DNA of 64,000 bases from Meridianimarinicoccus marinus (GTDB lineage: Bacteria > Pseudomonadota > Alphaproteobacteria > Rhodobacterales > Rhodobacteraceae): the NCBI RefSeq assembly GCF_040689105.1, contig NZ_JBFBVU010000003.1:186001-250000 (forward strand). Reading direction: 5' to 3'. A model generated the notes under the pieces. It did no database searches. It had not been told where the DNA came from and saw only the letters and a program-made list of their open reading frames with translations. Shown here one piece after another: positions 8,442 to 17,513 of the stretch (position 1 is its first letter; each line of letters begins with the position of its first letter). The position numbers and the translations under genes were made by a program.

Positions 8442-9470
8442 ATGACATATATTCCCGCCGCCAATCGCTACGACACCATGGTCTACCGCCATTGCGGCCG
8501 CTCCGGGCTGCAACTGCCCGCGATTTCGCTGGGGCTGTGGCACAACTTTGGCCACGACCGGCCGCACCAGTTAAAGCGCGACATCTGCCGGACCGCCTTT
8601 GACCACGGCATCACCCATTTCGATCTGGCCAACAACTATGGCCCCCCGCCGGGCAGCGCCGAGGAAGCCTTTGGCGAGATCCTGCGCACCGATTTCGCCG
8701 GGTTCCGGGATGAGGTGATCGTCAGTTCCAAGGCGGGCTATCCGATGTGGCCCGGTCCCTACGGTCAGTTTGGCAGCCGCAAGACCCTGATTTCCTCCTG
8801 CGACCAGTCGCTGAAACGGCTCGGGCTGGACTATGTGGACATCTTCTACTCGCATCGCTTCGACCCGGACACGCCGCTGGAGGAAACCATGGGCGCGCTG
8901 GATCACATCGTGCGGTCGGGCCGGGCGCTTTATGTCGGGATCTCGTCCTACAACGCGCAGCGCACCCGCGAGGCCGTGGCGATCCTGAACGACCTCGGCA
9001 CCCCCTGCCTGATCCACCAGCCGTCCTACAACATGCTGAACCGCTGGGTCGAACGCGACGGGCTGAAGGACACGCTGGCGGACCTGGGGGTCGGCTCCAT
9101 CGCCTTCACGCCGCTGGCGCAGGGCATCCTGACGTCGAAATACCTCGACGGGGTGCCCGAAAGCAGCCGGGCGGCGCAGGGCAAGTCGCTGGCGCCGACG
9201 ATGCTGACCGACAGCGCGCTGGCCTCGGTCCGCGCGCTGAACGAATTGGCGGAAGCGCGCGGTCAGACGCTGGCGCAAATGGCGCTGGCCTGGGTGCTGC
9301 GCGACGGCGGCATCACCACCGCACTGATCGGCGCATCGCGCCCCGAACAGGTGGTGGATTGCGTCGGCGCCGTCGGCAACCTGGAATTCTCGAAGGAGGA
9401 GCTGGAGGCCATCGACCGCCTGTCGTCCGAGGAAGACATCAACCTTTGGGCGCGGTCGTCGGAAAGCTGA
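8442..9470 (+). CDS. Aldo/keto reductase, YghZ/GPR-like
   Basis: A 342-residue TIM-barrel NADPH-dependent reductase with the full catalytic tetrad Asp61, Tyr66, Lys97, His138. The region THFDLANNYGPPPGSAEE and the C-terminal cofactor loop LIGASRPEQVVDCV are typical of the YghZ group, which reduces L-glyceraldehyde 3-phosphate and methylglyoxal. The ATG follows GAAGGTGA. It is in the same direction as the Crp-like gene, 60 bases downstream, and may be co-transcribed. Confidence 0.85.
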   Translation: MTYIPAANRYDTMVYRHCGRSGLQLPAISLGLWHNFGHDRPHQLKRDICRTAFDHGITHFDLANNYGPPPGSAEEAFGEILRTDFAGFRDEVIVSSKAGYPMWPGPYGQFGSRKTLISSCDQSLKRLGLDYVDIFYSHRFDPDTPLEETMGALDHIVRSGRALYVGISSYNAQRTREAVAILNDLGTPCLIHQPSYNMLNRWVERDGLKDTLADLGVGSIAFTPLAQGILTSKYLDGVPESSRAAQGKSLAPTMLTDSALASVRALNELAEARGQTLAQMALAWVLRDGGITTALIGASRPEQVVDCVGAVGNLEFSKEELEAIDRLSSEEDINLWARSSES

Positions 9471-9515
9471 AGGGGCTTGAAAAGTGACGGCTGGCGCAGA
9501 CCGCCCGCTGTCTGG

Positions 9516-9608
9516 CTAAAGGGCCAGCACCGCCGCGATGGTCATGCCCGCCGTGCACAGGACACCGAAATACATGGCCACCGCAAATCGCCTCGTTCCT
9601 GAGATCAT
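9516..9608 (-). CDS. Small single-span membrane protein, about 30 residues
   Basis: A short frame encoding MISGTRRFAVAMYFGVLCTA followed by a hydrophobic tail to AVLAL: a basic N-terminus followed by one membrane-length hydrophobic segment reaching the C-terminus. The chosen ATG has AAGGGGG five bases upstream; an ATG eleven codons earlier (9641) is possible but has poorer signals. No family is recognised. Convergent with the aldo/keto reductase gene. Confidence 0.4.
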   Translation of the reverse strand: MISGTRRFAVAMYFGVLCTAGMTIAAVLAL

Positions 9609-9709
9609 CCTGGCCCCCTTCAGCTTTTTCCGTCTGGTCATAACGCCAGCGTAGCGGCCCCCTTGGGCCAGCCAAAGAAATGCCGGGCGCCATGGTTAGC
9701 GCCCGCCGT

Positions 9710-10003
9710 TCAGCCGCCCCGGCGGTGGCGCACAGGGGTGCCGGTCAGGGCATCCGCTGCCTGTGGCGCGGTGGTCGATGCATAGGCTACCAGCACGCGC
9801 GCGCCCCGGCGCATGGCTTGTGTAGCCGGTTGCACTGTCATCGCGAGATCTACCACTGGGGTCACCCGCGCCCCGCGCCGATCCTCACCACTGACAATCG
9901 CCGCATCGGCGGCGCGCGGTTCGGTGCCGGAAATTGCCAGGCCGGCAGTCAGGAAGCAGGCGGCAACAAAGGTGGCAAAGGCGGCTTCAGGTGTTCTGAT
10001 CAT
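9710..10003 (-). CDS. Small exported hypothetical protein
   Basis: A 97-residue product whose first 27 residues (EAAFATFVAACFLTAGLAIS) look like a signal peptide or anchor. The remainder is basic and has no recognisable domain. GGGAGA stands seven bases before the ATG, which is the main reason for accepting it. Function unknown. Confidence 0.5.
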   Translation of the reverse strand: MIRTPEAAFATFVAACFLTAGLAISGTEPRAADAAIVSGEDRRGARVTPVVDLAMTVQPATQAMRRGARVLVAYASTTAPQAADALTGTPVRHRRGG

Positions 10004-10130
10004 GTGAAATCTCCCGTCGGAAAGCTGTTGTTTTCTTCAGTGAAGATGTTGTGGCGCAGGGCGAAGGCCGGCAGCAGTCGGCGATTCCCGACCGCGCCCC
10101 GGTTCGACCTCCGGTTATCCTGACCTCGCA

Positions 10131-10161
10131 AGAAAGCCCCCGCCGCAACTGCGGCGAGGGC
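10131..10161 (-). terminator. Rho-independent terminator of ggt
   Basis: On the minus strand, just after the ggt stop, GCCCTCGCCGC pairs with GCGGCGGGGGC (11 bp with one G-T pair) around the loop AGTT, followed by TTTCTT. Position, stem strength and T-rich tail fit an intrinsic terminator. Confidence 0.75.
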
Positions 10162-10185
10162 CTGATGCTGCCGAGAACCGGCGGG

Positions 10186-12000
10186 CTATTCGCCCAAAGC
10201 GATGCCTTCGCGGCGCGGGTCGGCGCCGCCCCAGATCCCGTCGTCGCGGATCGCGATGGCGTGCAGCCCCGAGGTCAGGTCGCGCACATTGGTCTCATAG
10301 CCGAGCTCCTGCAGCGCCTCGGCGCTGTTGGCGACCTCGGTGCCTTCCTCAAGGTCATAGGTGCCGAACCGGTTGACCAGATGCGGCATGGTCACCGCCT
10401 GCTGCGGGTCCAGCCCCCAGTCGGCCATGGCGATGATGGTCTGCGCCACATAGCCGATGATCCGCGAACCGCCCGGCGATCCGACCACAAGGATCGGTTC
10501 CCCGTCCTGCAAGACGATGGTCGGCGCCATCGAGCTGCGCGGCCGCTTGCCCGGGGCGATGGCATTGGCGATGGCCACCCCGTCCGACTGGCTGGAGAAG
10601 CTGAAATCCGTCAACTCGTTGTTCAGCAGGAAGCCGCCCGGCGTCATCACCCGTGACCCGAAGCCGTTCTCGATGGTGGTGGTCATGGACAGGGCGTTGC
10701 CATGGCTGTCAACGATCGAGATATGCGAGGTCGAGGGCAGCGAGATGTCCTGATTGTCGGCCCAGATCAGCGCGTGATCGAACTCGGGCGTGCCCGGTTC
10801 GACGCTTTCCAGCGCGGTGTTGCGGCCCAGAAGGGCGGCACGCTGCGACAGGTAGGCCGGATCGACCAGCCCCTCGACCGGCACCGGCACATAGTCGCTG
10901 TCGGCCATGTAGCGGCCCCGGTCCGCGAAGGCGAGCCGCGAGGCATCGCCGATCAGCCGCCAGGTCTGCGGATCCTCGAAGCCGAGGCTGGCCAGATCGT
11001 AGTTGGCCAGAATCCCCAGGATCTGGCCCACGGTCAGCGCCCCCGACGACGGCGGCCCCATGCCGCAGACATCCGCGCCGCGATAGTCGACACAGACCGC
11101 CGGGCGTTCCTTGACCTGGTACAGCGCCAGGTCGACCATGCTCAACAGCCCCGGATTGCCCTCGGCACCGCGCACGGCGGCAGTGATACCCTCGGCAATC
11201 TCGCCGGTGTAGAAGGCACCGACCCCCTTGTCGGCGATGGCCCTCAGGGTTTCGGCATAGGCCGGGTTCTTCAGGATGGTGCCTTCGGCCAGCGGTGTGC
11301 CGCCGGGCATGAAATAGGCGGAGGTGGCCGGGAACCGGCCCAGTTTCTCGGCGTCGCCTTCGATCAGTGTGGCCAGCCGCGGCGATACCGGGAAGCCACC
11401 TTCGGCCAGCGCGATGGCGTCGTCGAACAGCCGGCCCCAGTTGGCGCTGCCCCATTTGCGATGCGCCTCGGCCATCAGCGCGGGGGTGCCCGGCGTGCCG
11501 ACGGACAGACCGCCCACGACCGCATCCCAAAACCCCATGGTTTCGCCGTCCATGGTCTGGAACAGGGTCGGCGTGGCGGCCAGCGGCGCGGTTTCGCGGC
11601 CGTCCAGCGTGGTTACCTCGCCGCTGTCGGCATCATACCAGACCAGGAAAGCGCCGCCGCCAAGACCCGAGCTTTGCGGCTCGACCAGCCCCAGAACCGA
11701 CTGGACCGCGACCATGGCGTCGGCGGCGGTGCCGCCTTCTTCCAGCACCGCAGCACCGGCCTGCACGGCCAGCGGGTTGGCGGCGGCCACCATCCAGTCG
11801 GCGGCCTGCGTCGGCTTGCCCTCGGCCTTGGTGTGCAGGGCGTCCATGGCAGCCGGGGACAGGCCCGCCGCTTCCCAGCCCGCGACCTTGGCTTCGCTGG
11901 TGCCTTCGGTGGTGATCGCGTCGGCGGCCTGTTGCGCCGCCAGCGGCGTGGCCAGTCCCACCGTCAGCGCCAGTACCGAAATGGATTTCAGGTATCGCAT
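10186..12000 (-). CDS. ggt: Gamma-glutamyltransferase (gamma-glutamyl transpeptidase)
   Basis: A 604-residue precursor with a signal peptide (LALTVGLATPLAAQ). The enzyme self-cleaves before the catalytic threonine to give large and small subunits; here that is Thr424 in LPSTSHISIVD. The oxyanion motif GSPGGSRI and the substrate loop NNELTDFS are present, and GRETAP carries the glutamyl-binding arginine. It transfers or hydrolyses gamma-glutamyl groups from glutathione in the periplasm. GGGAGGA precedes the chosen ATG at ideal spacing. Confidence 0.95.
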   Translation of the reverse strand: MRYLKSISVLALTVGLATPLAAQQAADAITTEGTSEAKVAGWEAAGLSPAAMDALHTKAEGKPTQAADWMVAAANPLAVQAGAAVLEEGGTAADAMVAVQSVLGLVEPQSSGLGGGAFLVWYDADSGEVTTLDGRETAPLAATPTLFQTMDGETMGFWDAVVGGLSVGTPGTPALMAEAHRKWGSANWGRLFDDAIALAEGGFPVSPRLATLIEGDAEKLGRFPATSAYFMPGGTPLAEGTILKNPAYAETLRAIADKGVGAFYTGEIAEGITAAVRGAEGNPGLLSMVDLALYQVKERPAVCVDYRGADVCGMGPPSSGALTVGQILGILANYDLASLGFEDPQTWRLIGDASRLAFADRGRYMADSDYVPVPVEGLVDPAYLSQRAALLGRNTALESVEPGTPEFDHALIWADNQDISLPSTSHISIVDSHGNALSMTTTIENGFGSRVMTPGGFLLNNELTDFSFSSQSDGVAIANAIAPGKRPRSSMAPTIVLQDGEPILVVGSPGGSRIIGYVAQTIIAMADWGLDPQQAVTMPHLVNRFGTYDLEEGTEVANSAEALQELGYETNVRDLTSGLHAIAIRDDGIWGGADPRREGIALGE

Positions 12001-12184
12001 GTCCAATCCTCCCAGTTGGTCGTATTCCGTCAGCATGGCGGCTGCGCATCGCGGCTGTCCAATGGAATCTCCGCCCCCGGACCGGCCCGCCCCGGCTTGC
12101 AGTTCGCCCGCGCTCATGATGTAGCTTTGGCATGGCCCTGCTCGCCGGGGCGGCCCCATATGGTGACAGCAACATGACGCAGGC

Positions 12185-12787
12185 ATGAAGGCAGGCTTTC
12201 CAGCGGCACGGGCCGGACAGAAGATCGGGCTTCTGGGCGGATCCTTCGACCCGGCGCACGACGGTCACGTGCATTTGACCCGGGCCGCACTGCGCAGCTT
12301 CGGGCTGGACCGGGTCTGGTGGCTGGTCTCGCCCGGCAACCCGTTGAAATCCGAAGGCCCCGCGCCGCTGGCCCGCCGCCTGAGGGCCGCGCGGGAGGTG
12401 ATGCAGCACCCGCGCGTCACCGTCACCGACGCCGAGGCGCGACTGGGCACACGCCACACCGCCGCCACGCTGGAGGCGCTGATCCGGCTTTATCCCGGCG
12501 TACGGTTCACATGGCTGATGGGTGCGGACAACCTGGCCCAGATCCATCGCTGGGAACGCTGGCCGTCGATCTTCGCGCAGGTGCCGGTGGGCGTGATCGC
12601 ACGGCCCGGGGATCCGCTGTGGGCGCGCACCGCGCGGGCGGCCCGGCTGATGCGGAACGACCGGCTGCGCCGGGCCGAGGCGCAGCTTCTGGGCGGGGCG
12701 ATTCCCCCCGCATGGTGCTATCTGCGCGGCCCGCAGGTAAACTTGTCCTCAACCGACATTCGCGCGCGGGGAGACTGGGTAAGATGA
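12185..12787 (+). CDS. nadD: Nicotinate-nucleotide adenylyltransferase
   Basis: A 200-residue nucleotidyltransferase with the family signatures GGSFDPAHDGHVHLT near the N-terminus (T/HxGH-type motif) and SSTDIRAR at the C-terminus (the ISSTxIR motif). It adenylates nicotinate mononucleotide in NAD synthesis. Its stop overlaps the dacB start (ATGA). It is divergent from ggt with a 184-base spacer. Confidence 0.95.
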   Translation: MKAGFPAARAGQKIGLLGGSFDPAHDGHVHLTRAALRSFGLDRVWWLVSPGNPLKSEGPAPLARRLRAAREVMQHPRVTVTDAEARLGTRHTAATLEALIRLYPGVRFTWLMGADNLAQIHRWERWPSIFAQVPVGVIARPGDPLWARTARAARLMRNDRLRRAEAQLLGGAIPPAWCYLRGPQVNLSSTDIRARGDWVR

Positions 12788-14280
12788 GCCGCAACATCCT
12801 TCTGAACCGCCGCGCGGTGCTGACAGGCCTTGCCGGGCTGGCCGCGCAACCGGCGCTGGCCAATGTGCCGGTCTCACCGATCCCGACACCGCGCCCCGCT
12901 GCACCACCGCCGCGCGACCTTGCGGCCCTGACCCGCGCCCTGATCGCCGATGTGGGGTTGAGCGGCGAGGTGGCCTGCGTGATGGCCGACGCCCAGACAG
13001 GCCAGCCGCTGGTTGTGATCCAGCCCGACCTGCTGCTGCCGCCGGCCAGCGTCACCAAGGCGGTGACCGCCGCCTATGCCTATGACACGCTGGGGCCGGG
13101 GTATCGCTTTGCCACCCGCGTGCTGGGCACCGGCCCGATGCGCGACGGGGTGCTGCACGGCGATCTGGTGCTGGCCGGCGGCGGCGATCCCGGACTGGAC
13201 ACAGTCGGGCTGGCGCAACTGGCCGCCGATCTCAAGGCCATCGGGCTGCACGAGGTCAAGGGCCGCCTGCTGATCTGGTCCGCTGCCCTGCCGCAGATCC
13301 CCGAGATCGCGCCGGATCAGCCCGATCACCTGGGCTACAACCCCTCGGTGTCGGGGCTGAACCTGAACTACAACCGCGTGCATTTCGAATGGCGCCAGCA
13401 AGGCGCGGATTACGAGGTGACGATGGATGCCCGCGTCGGCACGCTGCGCCCGCGCACCGGTCATGCCCGCGTGCATCTGGCCGCGCGCAGCCTGCCGGTC
13501 TACACCCATCGCACCGATGCCGACAGTGGGCACGAGCACTGGTCGGTGGCACGCCCGGCTCTTGGCACCGGCGGCGCACGCTGGCTACCTGTCCGTGACA
13601 GCGGCCTTTATGCCGGGGATGTGTTTCGCACCCTGCTGCGGTCCGAAGGTCTGGACCTGCCCGCCGCCGAGCGCATCACGATCCTGCCAATGGGCCAGAC
13701 GCTGGCCAGCCGGATCAGCGCGCCGCTGTACGACATCGCGCGCGGCATGTTGAAATATTCCACCAACCTGACCGCCGAGGTTCTGGGTCTGGAAGCCAGC
13801 GCCCATCTGAACGGCGCGCCACTGCCCGATCTGCCCAGTTCGGGCGCCGCCATGACCCATTGGGCCGCGACCCACCTGGGGATGACCCAAAGCCGGTTCG
13901 TGGATCATTCCGGGTTGGGCGACGAGTCCCGCGCCACGGCCAACGATCTGTGTACGGCCCTGTTGGCGCAGGGCCGCGAAGGCGCGCTGAAAACCAGCCT
14001 GAAGGACATCGCCCTGCGGCAGGACAATGGCACCAACACGCCGCTCACCCTGTCGGCCAAGACCGGCACCCTGAATTTCGTCAGCGCTCTTGCGGGCCAT
14101 ATCGCACCCCGCACCGGGCCGAGGATGGTCTTTGCCATCCTGACCGCCGACATGGCGCGGCGTTCGGCCATTGCACCGGAGGATCGCGAAAATCCCGCCG
14201 GCAGCCGAAGCTGGACCCGGCGCTCCCGCCGGATGCAGTACAATCTGGTGCGCCTGTGGTCCGGGGTGCCGCTGGTCTAG
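12784..14280 (+). CDS. dacB: D-alanyl-D-alanine carboxypeptidase/endopeptidase, PBP4 family
   Basis: A 498-residue class C penicillin-binding protein. A signal sequence (LLNRRAVLTGLAGLAAQPALA), with a double-arginine-like start, precedes the enzyme. The three active-site motifs are present: SVTK (Ser89, Lys92), YSTN, and KTGT near the C-terminus. It trims or cleaves peptidoglycan peptides in the periplasm. Translationally coupled to nadD, an arrangement I have no functional explanation for. Confidence 0.93.
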   Translation: MSRNILLNRRAVLTGLAGLAAQPALANVPVSPIPTPRPAAPPPRDLAALTRALIADVGLSGEVACVMADAQTGQPLVVIQPDLLLPPASVTKAVTAAYAYDTLGPGYRFATRVLGTGPMRDGVLHGDLVLAGGGDPGLDTVGLAQLAADLKAIGLHEVKGRLLIWSAALPQIPEIAPDQPDHLGYNPSVSGLNLNYNRVHFEWRQQGADYEVTMDARVGTLRPRTGHARVHLAARSLPVYTHRTDADSGHEHWSVARPALGTGGARWLPVRDSGLYAGDVFRTLLRSEGLDLPAAERITILPMGQTLASRISAPLYDIARGMLKYSTNLTAEVLGLEASAHLNGAPLPDLPSSGAAMTHWAATHLGMTQSRFVDHSGLGDESRATANDLCTALLAQGREGALKTSLKDIALRQDNGTNTPLTLSAKTGTLNFVSALAGHIAPRTGPRMVFAILTADMARRSAIAPEDRENPAGSRSWTRRSRRMQYNLVRLWSGVPLV

Positions 14281-14304
14281 CGGATGGGCTTGGCGCGCCG
14301 GGCC

Positions 14305-14727
14305 TCAGACCACCATGTGGCGGGCGCGGGCACCGCGTTCGATGGCGGCGGCGTGCAGGCGGTCGATGTTCAACTCGTAGCGGATTTCTTCCAGAAGCCG
14401 CAGCTCGGACTCGTTCAGATGCCCGTCGGCGGCGGCCACGTCGCAGGCCAGCGCATAAGCGGTTTCGTTCAGACGTTCGGGCAGGGCTTCGCGGATCAGG
14501 CCGAACAGCGCGTCCAGCCCCTCTTCGGCCTCGAACAGTTCGAACACCAGCTGGCTGAGGCTTTGCAGGCGTTCGTCGCCGAAATCCGAGAACACAGGCA
14601 GGTGATTGATCATCGACTGAATCTTCACCAGTTCCGAGGTGCGGATATTGGCATCCGACAGAGATACGGCGATCATCAGCGCGACGAGGCTGTCTTGCGG
14701 TGTGAGAGACGGTTCGGATTGCGACAC
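14305..14727 (-). CDS. TerB-like protein
   Basis: A 140-residue all-helical protein with the TerB tellurite-resistance-type layout: SLVALMIAVSLSDANI at the start and DVAAADGHLNESELRLLEEI near the end, the acidic metal-binding-like repeat. GTG was chosen as start because AAGGA lies eight bases upstream and homology begins there; an ATG 46 codons earlier is less likely. Role unclear; many family members are unrelated to tellurite. Confidence 0.7.
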   Translation of the reverse strand: MSQSEPSLTPQDSLVALMIAVSLSDANIRTSELVKIQSMINHLPVFSDFGDERLQSLSQLVFELFEAEEGLDALFGLIREALPERLNETAYALACDVAAADGHLNESELRLLEEIRYELNIDRLHAAAIERGARARHMVV

Positions 14728-14900
14728 GGCAAATGTCCTTGTAGGTGGTTCTGGCGCTTGTGTTACCGTGGCGGGCGCCGTGACGCCATGTATTTCGACA
14801 CCGGCCCCCGGCAAGACCGCATCGCGACCGGGGCGGGATCGGTTGACCTGACGCGGTCTTGTCACTAAGCCCGGCGCAAAATCTGTCAGGATATCCGCAC

Positions 14901-16484
14901 ATGACCTCCGTCCGAGACGAAGCCCTGGCCTCGAAGGCCTGGCCGTTCGAAGAAGCCCGCCGTGTTCTCAAGCGCTATGAGAAGGCGCCGCCCGAGAAGG
15001 GCTATGTGCTGTTCCAGACCGGCTATGGCCCCTCGGGCCTGCCACATATCGGCACTTTCGGCGAGGTGGCGCGCACAACCATGGTGCGCCGGGCGTTTCA
15101 GGAAATCAGCGATATCCCGACCCGGCTGATCTGCTTCTCGGACGACATGGACGGGTTGCGCAAGGTGCCCGGCAACGTCCCGAACAAGGACATGCTGGCC
15201 GAGGATCTGAACCTGCCGCTGACCCGCGTGCGCGACCCGTTCGGCACGCATGAGGGTTTTGCCCAGCACAACAACGCCCGCCTGTGCGACTTCCTCGACA
15301 GCTTCGGCTTCGACTATGAATTCGCCTCGGCGACCGAGTATTACACCTCGGGCCGCTTCGACGAGATGCTGCTGGTGGCGCTGGACCGCTTCGAGAAGAT
15401 CCAGGAGATCATGTTGCCGACCCTCGGCCCCGACCGCCGCGCGACCTATTCCTGCTTCCTGCCGATCAGCCCCAAGACCGGCCACGTCCTGCAGGTGCCG
15501 ACGCTGGAACGCAATGTTGCCAAGGGCACTATCGTCTATCAGGAACCCGACGGCGAGAAGGTCGAGATCCCGGTCACCGGCGGCCATGTGAAAATGCAGT
15601 GGAAGCCCGATTGGGCGCTGCGGTGGGCCGCGCTTGGCGTCGACTACGAGATGTCGGGCAAGGATCTGATCGATTCCGTGACCCAGTCGACGAAAATCTG
15701 CCGGGCGCTTGGCAAGGCCCCGCCGGTGGCGCTGTCTTACGAGCTGTTCAACGACGAGAACGGGCAGAAGATCTCGAAGTCAAAGGGCAACGGCCTGTCG
15801 ATGGAAGACTGGCTGAGCTACGCCGCGCCCGAAAGCCTGCAGTATTTCATGTACCTCAAGCCGAAGACCGCCAAGCGGTTGTACTTCGACGTGATTCCCA
15901 AGGCCGTGGACGAATACCACCAGCAGTTGCGCGCCTATCCGGGGCAGGATCCGAAGGCACAGCTGAACAACCCGGTGTTCCACATCCATGGCCATGACGT
16001 GCCGGCGTCGGACATGGTGGTGACCTTCTCGATGCTGCTGAACCTTGCCTCGGCGGCCTCGGCCCACGACAAGGCCACCCTGTGGGGCTTCATCGGCAAA
16101 TACGCGCCCGATGCCTCGCCCGAGACCCATCCGGGGCTGGATGCGGCCGCAGGCTTTGCCGTGCGCTATTACGAGAACTTCGTGCAGCCGGAAAAAACCT
16201 ATCGCGCGCCCACCGATCAGGAACGCGCGGCGCTGCAGGATCTGGCCGATCGCCTGCGCGGCTGGGACGGCGAGGTGGAGGCCGAAGCCCTGCAATCCGA
16301 GGTCTTCGCCGTCGGCAAGGCGCATGGGTTCGATCCCCTGCGCGCCTGGTTCTCGGCCATCTACGAAGTGCTTCTGGGCGCCAGCCAGGGCCCGCGCTTT
16401 GGCGGCTTCATCGCGCTATACGGGGTGCCGGAAACCGTGGCCCTGATTGACCGCGCGCTGGCCGGGGAACTCGCCACCGATTGA
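14901..16484 (+). CDS. lysS: Lysyl-tRNA synthetase, class I
   Basis: A 527-residue class I LysRS, unrelated in fold to the class II enzyme of most bacteria but usual in alphaproteobacteria and archaea. The Rossmann motifs are HIGT (49-52) and KISKS (290-294); the C-terminal helical anticodon-binding region is complete. ATG 14901 was chosen over an upstream frame because AGGA lies nine bases before it and the family starts there. Confidence 0.95.
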   Translation: MTSVRDEALASKAWPFEEARRVLKRYEKAPPEKGYVLFQTGYGPSGLPHIGTFGEVARTTMVRRAFQEISDIPTRLICFSDDMDGLRKVPGNVPNKDMLAEDLNLPLTRVRDPFGTHEGFAQHNNARLCDFLDSFGFDYEFASATEYYTSGRFDEMLLVALDRFEKIQEIMLPTLGPDRRATYSCFLPISPKTGHVLQVPTLERNVAKGTIVYQEPDGEKVEIPVTGGHVKMQWKPDWALRWAALGVDYEMSGKDLIDSVTQSTKICRALGKAPPVALSYELFNDENGQKISKSKGNGLSMEDWLSYAAPESLQYFMYLKPKTAKRLYFDVIPKAVDEYHQQLRAYPGQDPKAQLNNPVFHIHGHDVPASDMVVTFSMLLNLASAASAHDKATLWGFIGKYAPDASPETHPGLDAAAGFAVRYYENFVQPEKTYRAPTDQERAALQDLADRLRGWDGEVEAEALQSEVFAVGKAHGFDPLRAWFSAIYEVLLGASQGPRFGGFIALYGVPETVALIDRALAGELATD

Positions 16485-16534
16485 CCGATCCCCTCCGCGC
16501 CTTACCATTGGGAAAAGGCGCGGAGGGTTCCAAC

Positions 16535-16927
16535 ATGCGCACGGCAAGTCTTTTGGCACTTCTGACGGCGACACCGGTGATGGCGCAGCCGGCGCAGGAC
16601 ATCGAAACCGTGATCGGCGACCAGATCGCCGCCTTTCAGGCCGAGGATATGGCCCGCGCCTTCACCCATGCCGCCCCGGCGATCAAGCGCATGTTCGGCA
16701 ACCCCGAAAGCTTTGGCCAGATGGTGCGCGATGGTTATCCGATGGTCTGGCGTCCGGCGGATGTGACCTTTCTGGACCGGACCGAGATCGGCCCCGAGGC
16801 CATCCAGCGCGTGATGATCCGCGACGGCGGCGGACAATTGCACTTTCTGGCCTATCGCATGATCCGGCTTCAGGGCGCATGGCGGATCAACGGCGTGCAG
16901 ATCCTGACCGAGGGCGTGGGACTTTAA
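16535..16927 (+). CDS. DUF4864 exported protein
   Basis: A 130-residue protein with a signal peptide (SLLALLTATPVMAQ) and one domain matching DUF4864, a SnoaL/NTF2-like fold: IGDQIAAFQAEDMARAFTHA and GAWRINGVQILTEGVGL are typical. GGAGGG precedes the ATG. No catalytic role is known to me. Its stop overlaps the stop of the convergent gene on the other strand (TTTAAA). Confidence 0.75.
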   Translation: MRTASLLALLTATPVMAQPAQDIETVIGDQIAAFQAEDMARAFTHAAPAIKRMFGNPESFGQMVRDGYPMVWRPADVTFLDRTEIGPEAIQRVMIRDGGGQLHFLAYRMIRLQGAWRINGVQILTEGVGL

Positions 16928-17412
16928 AGACCCAGATCCTGCGGGCCAAGGTGAAACGCCTTGCCGAAACCGCCGTTCAGGGCCGCGCCAGTGACGCTGA
17001 ACCGCAGGAACGAGAAATCCGCGAAATCCACATACAGCTTTGCCTTGGGCAGAACGCGCAGATAATGCGCGCGCAGATCGGCGTGCTCTGGATCGCCATG
17101 ACCGATGAAGTGTGCCGTGCAGGCCAGGGTCATGCGCGGATGGGTCAACGGATCGCCGCGATCCCCCGGTTCGCCCACCAGCAGCGAGGCCGCCGGGTTG
17201 ACCCGCAGGGCGCGGGTATGTGCCGACAAGTCGGACACCAGCGACAGCGGCGCGCCCTCCGGCCCGGCGATCAGCGCCACCCGCGTGACCTCGGGCAGGC
17301 CGGTGCCGGGATGCAGCACCGCCAGCGCGGCGAAGCGCATCTCGGCCAGCAGACGCCGGGCCAGCGTGCGGGCCTGATCGTCGGTGGGTCGGATCGGAGA
17401 GGATTTGGGCAT
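16924..17412 (-). CDS. HugZ-like pyridoxamine-phosphate-oxidase-fold protein
   Basis: A 162-residue split-barrel flavin/haem-binding protein. The N-terminal RRLLAEMRFAALAVLHPGTG, the middle SLVSDLSAHTRALRVNPAAS and the C-terminal DFSFLRFSVTGAALNGGFGKA are the conserved blocks of the HugZ/PNPOx-like group, some of which degrade haem. Starts at MPKSS; an ATG four codons earlier is an alternative. Substrate unproven. Confidence 0.75.
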   Translation of the reverse strand: MPKSSPIRPTDDQARTLARRLLAEMRFAALAVLHPGTGLPEVTRVALIAGPEGAPLSLVSDLSAHTRALRVNPAASLLVGEPGDRGDPLTHPRMTLACTAHFIGHGDPEHADLRAHYLRVLPKAKLYVDFADFSFLRFSVTGAALNGGFGKAFHLGPQDLGL

Positions 17413-17513
17413 GCCACCGATCATGGCCGGTAGGGTGTGTTTGGCAAGAAGCGTTCGGCAGCGGGCGGCCCCGTGCCTTGCCGCAACCCCGCCTTGCGCC
17501 ACCAATCAGGCAG

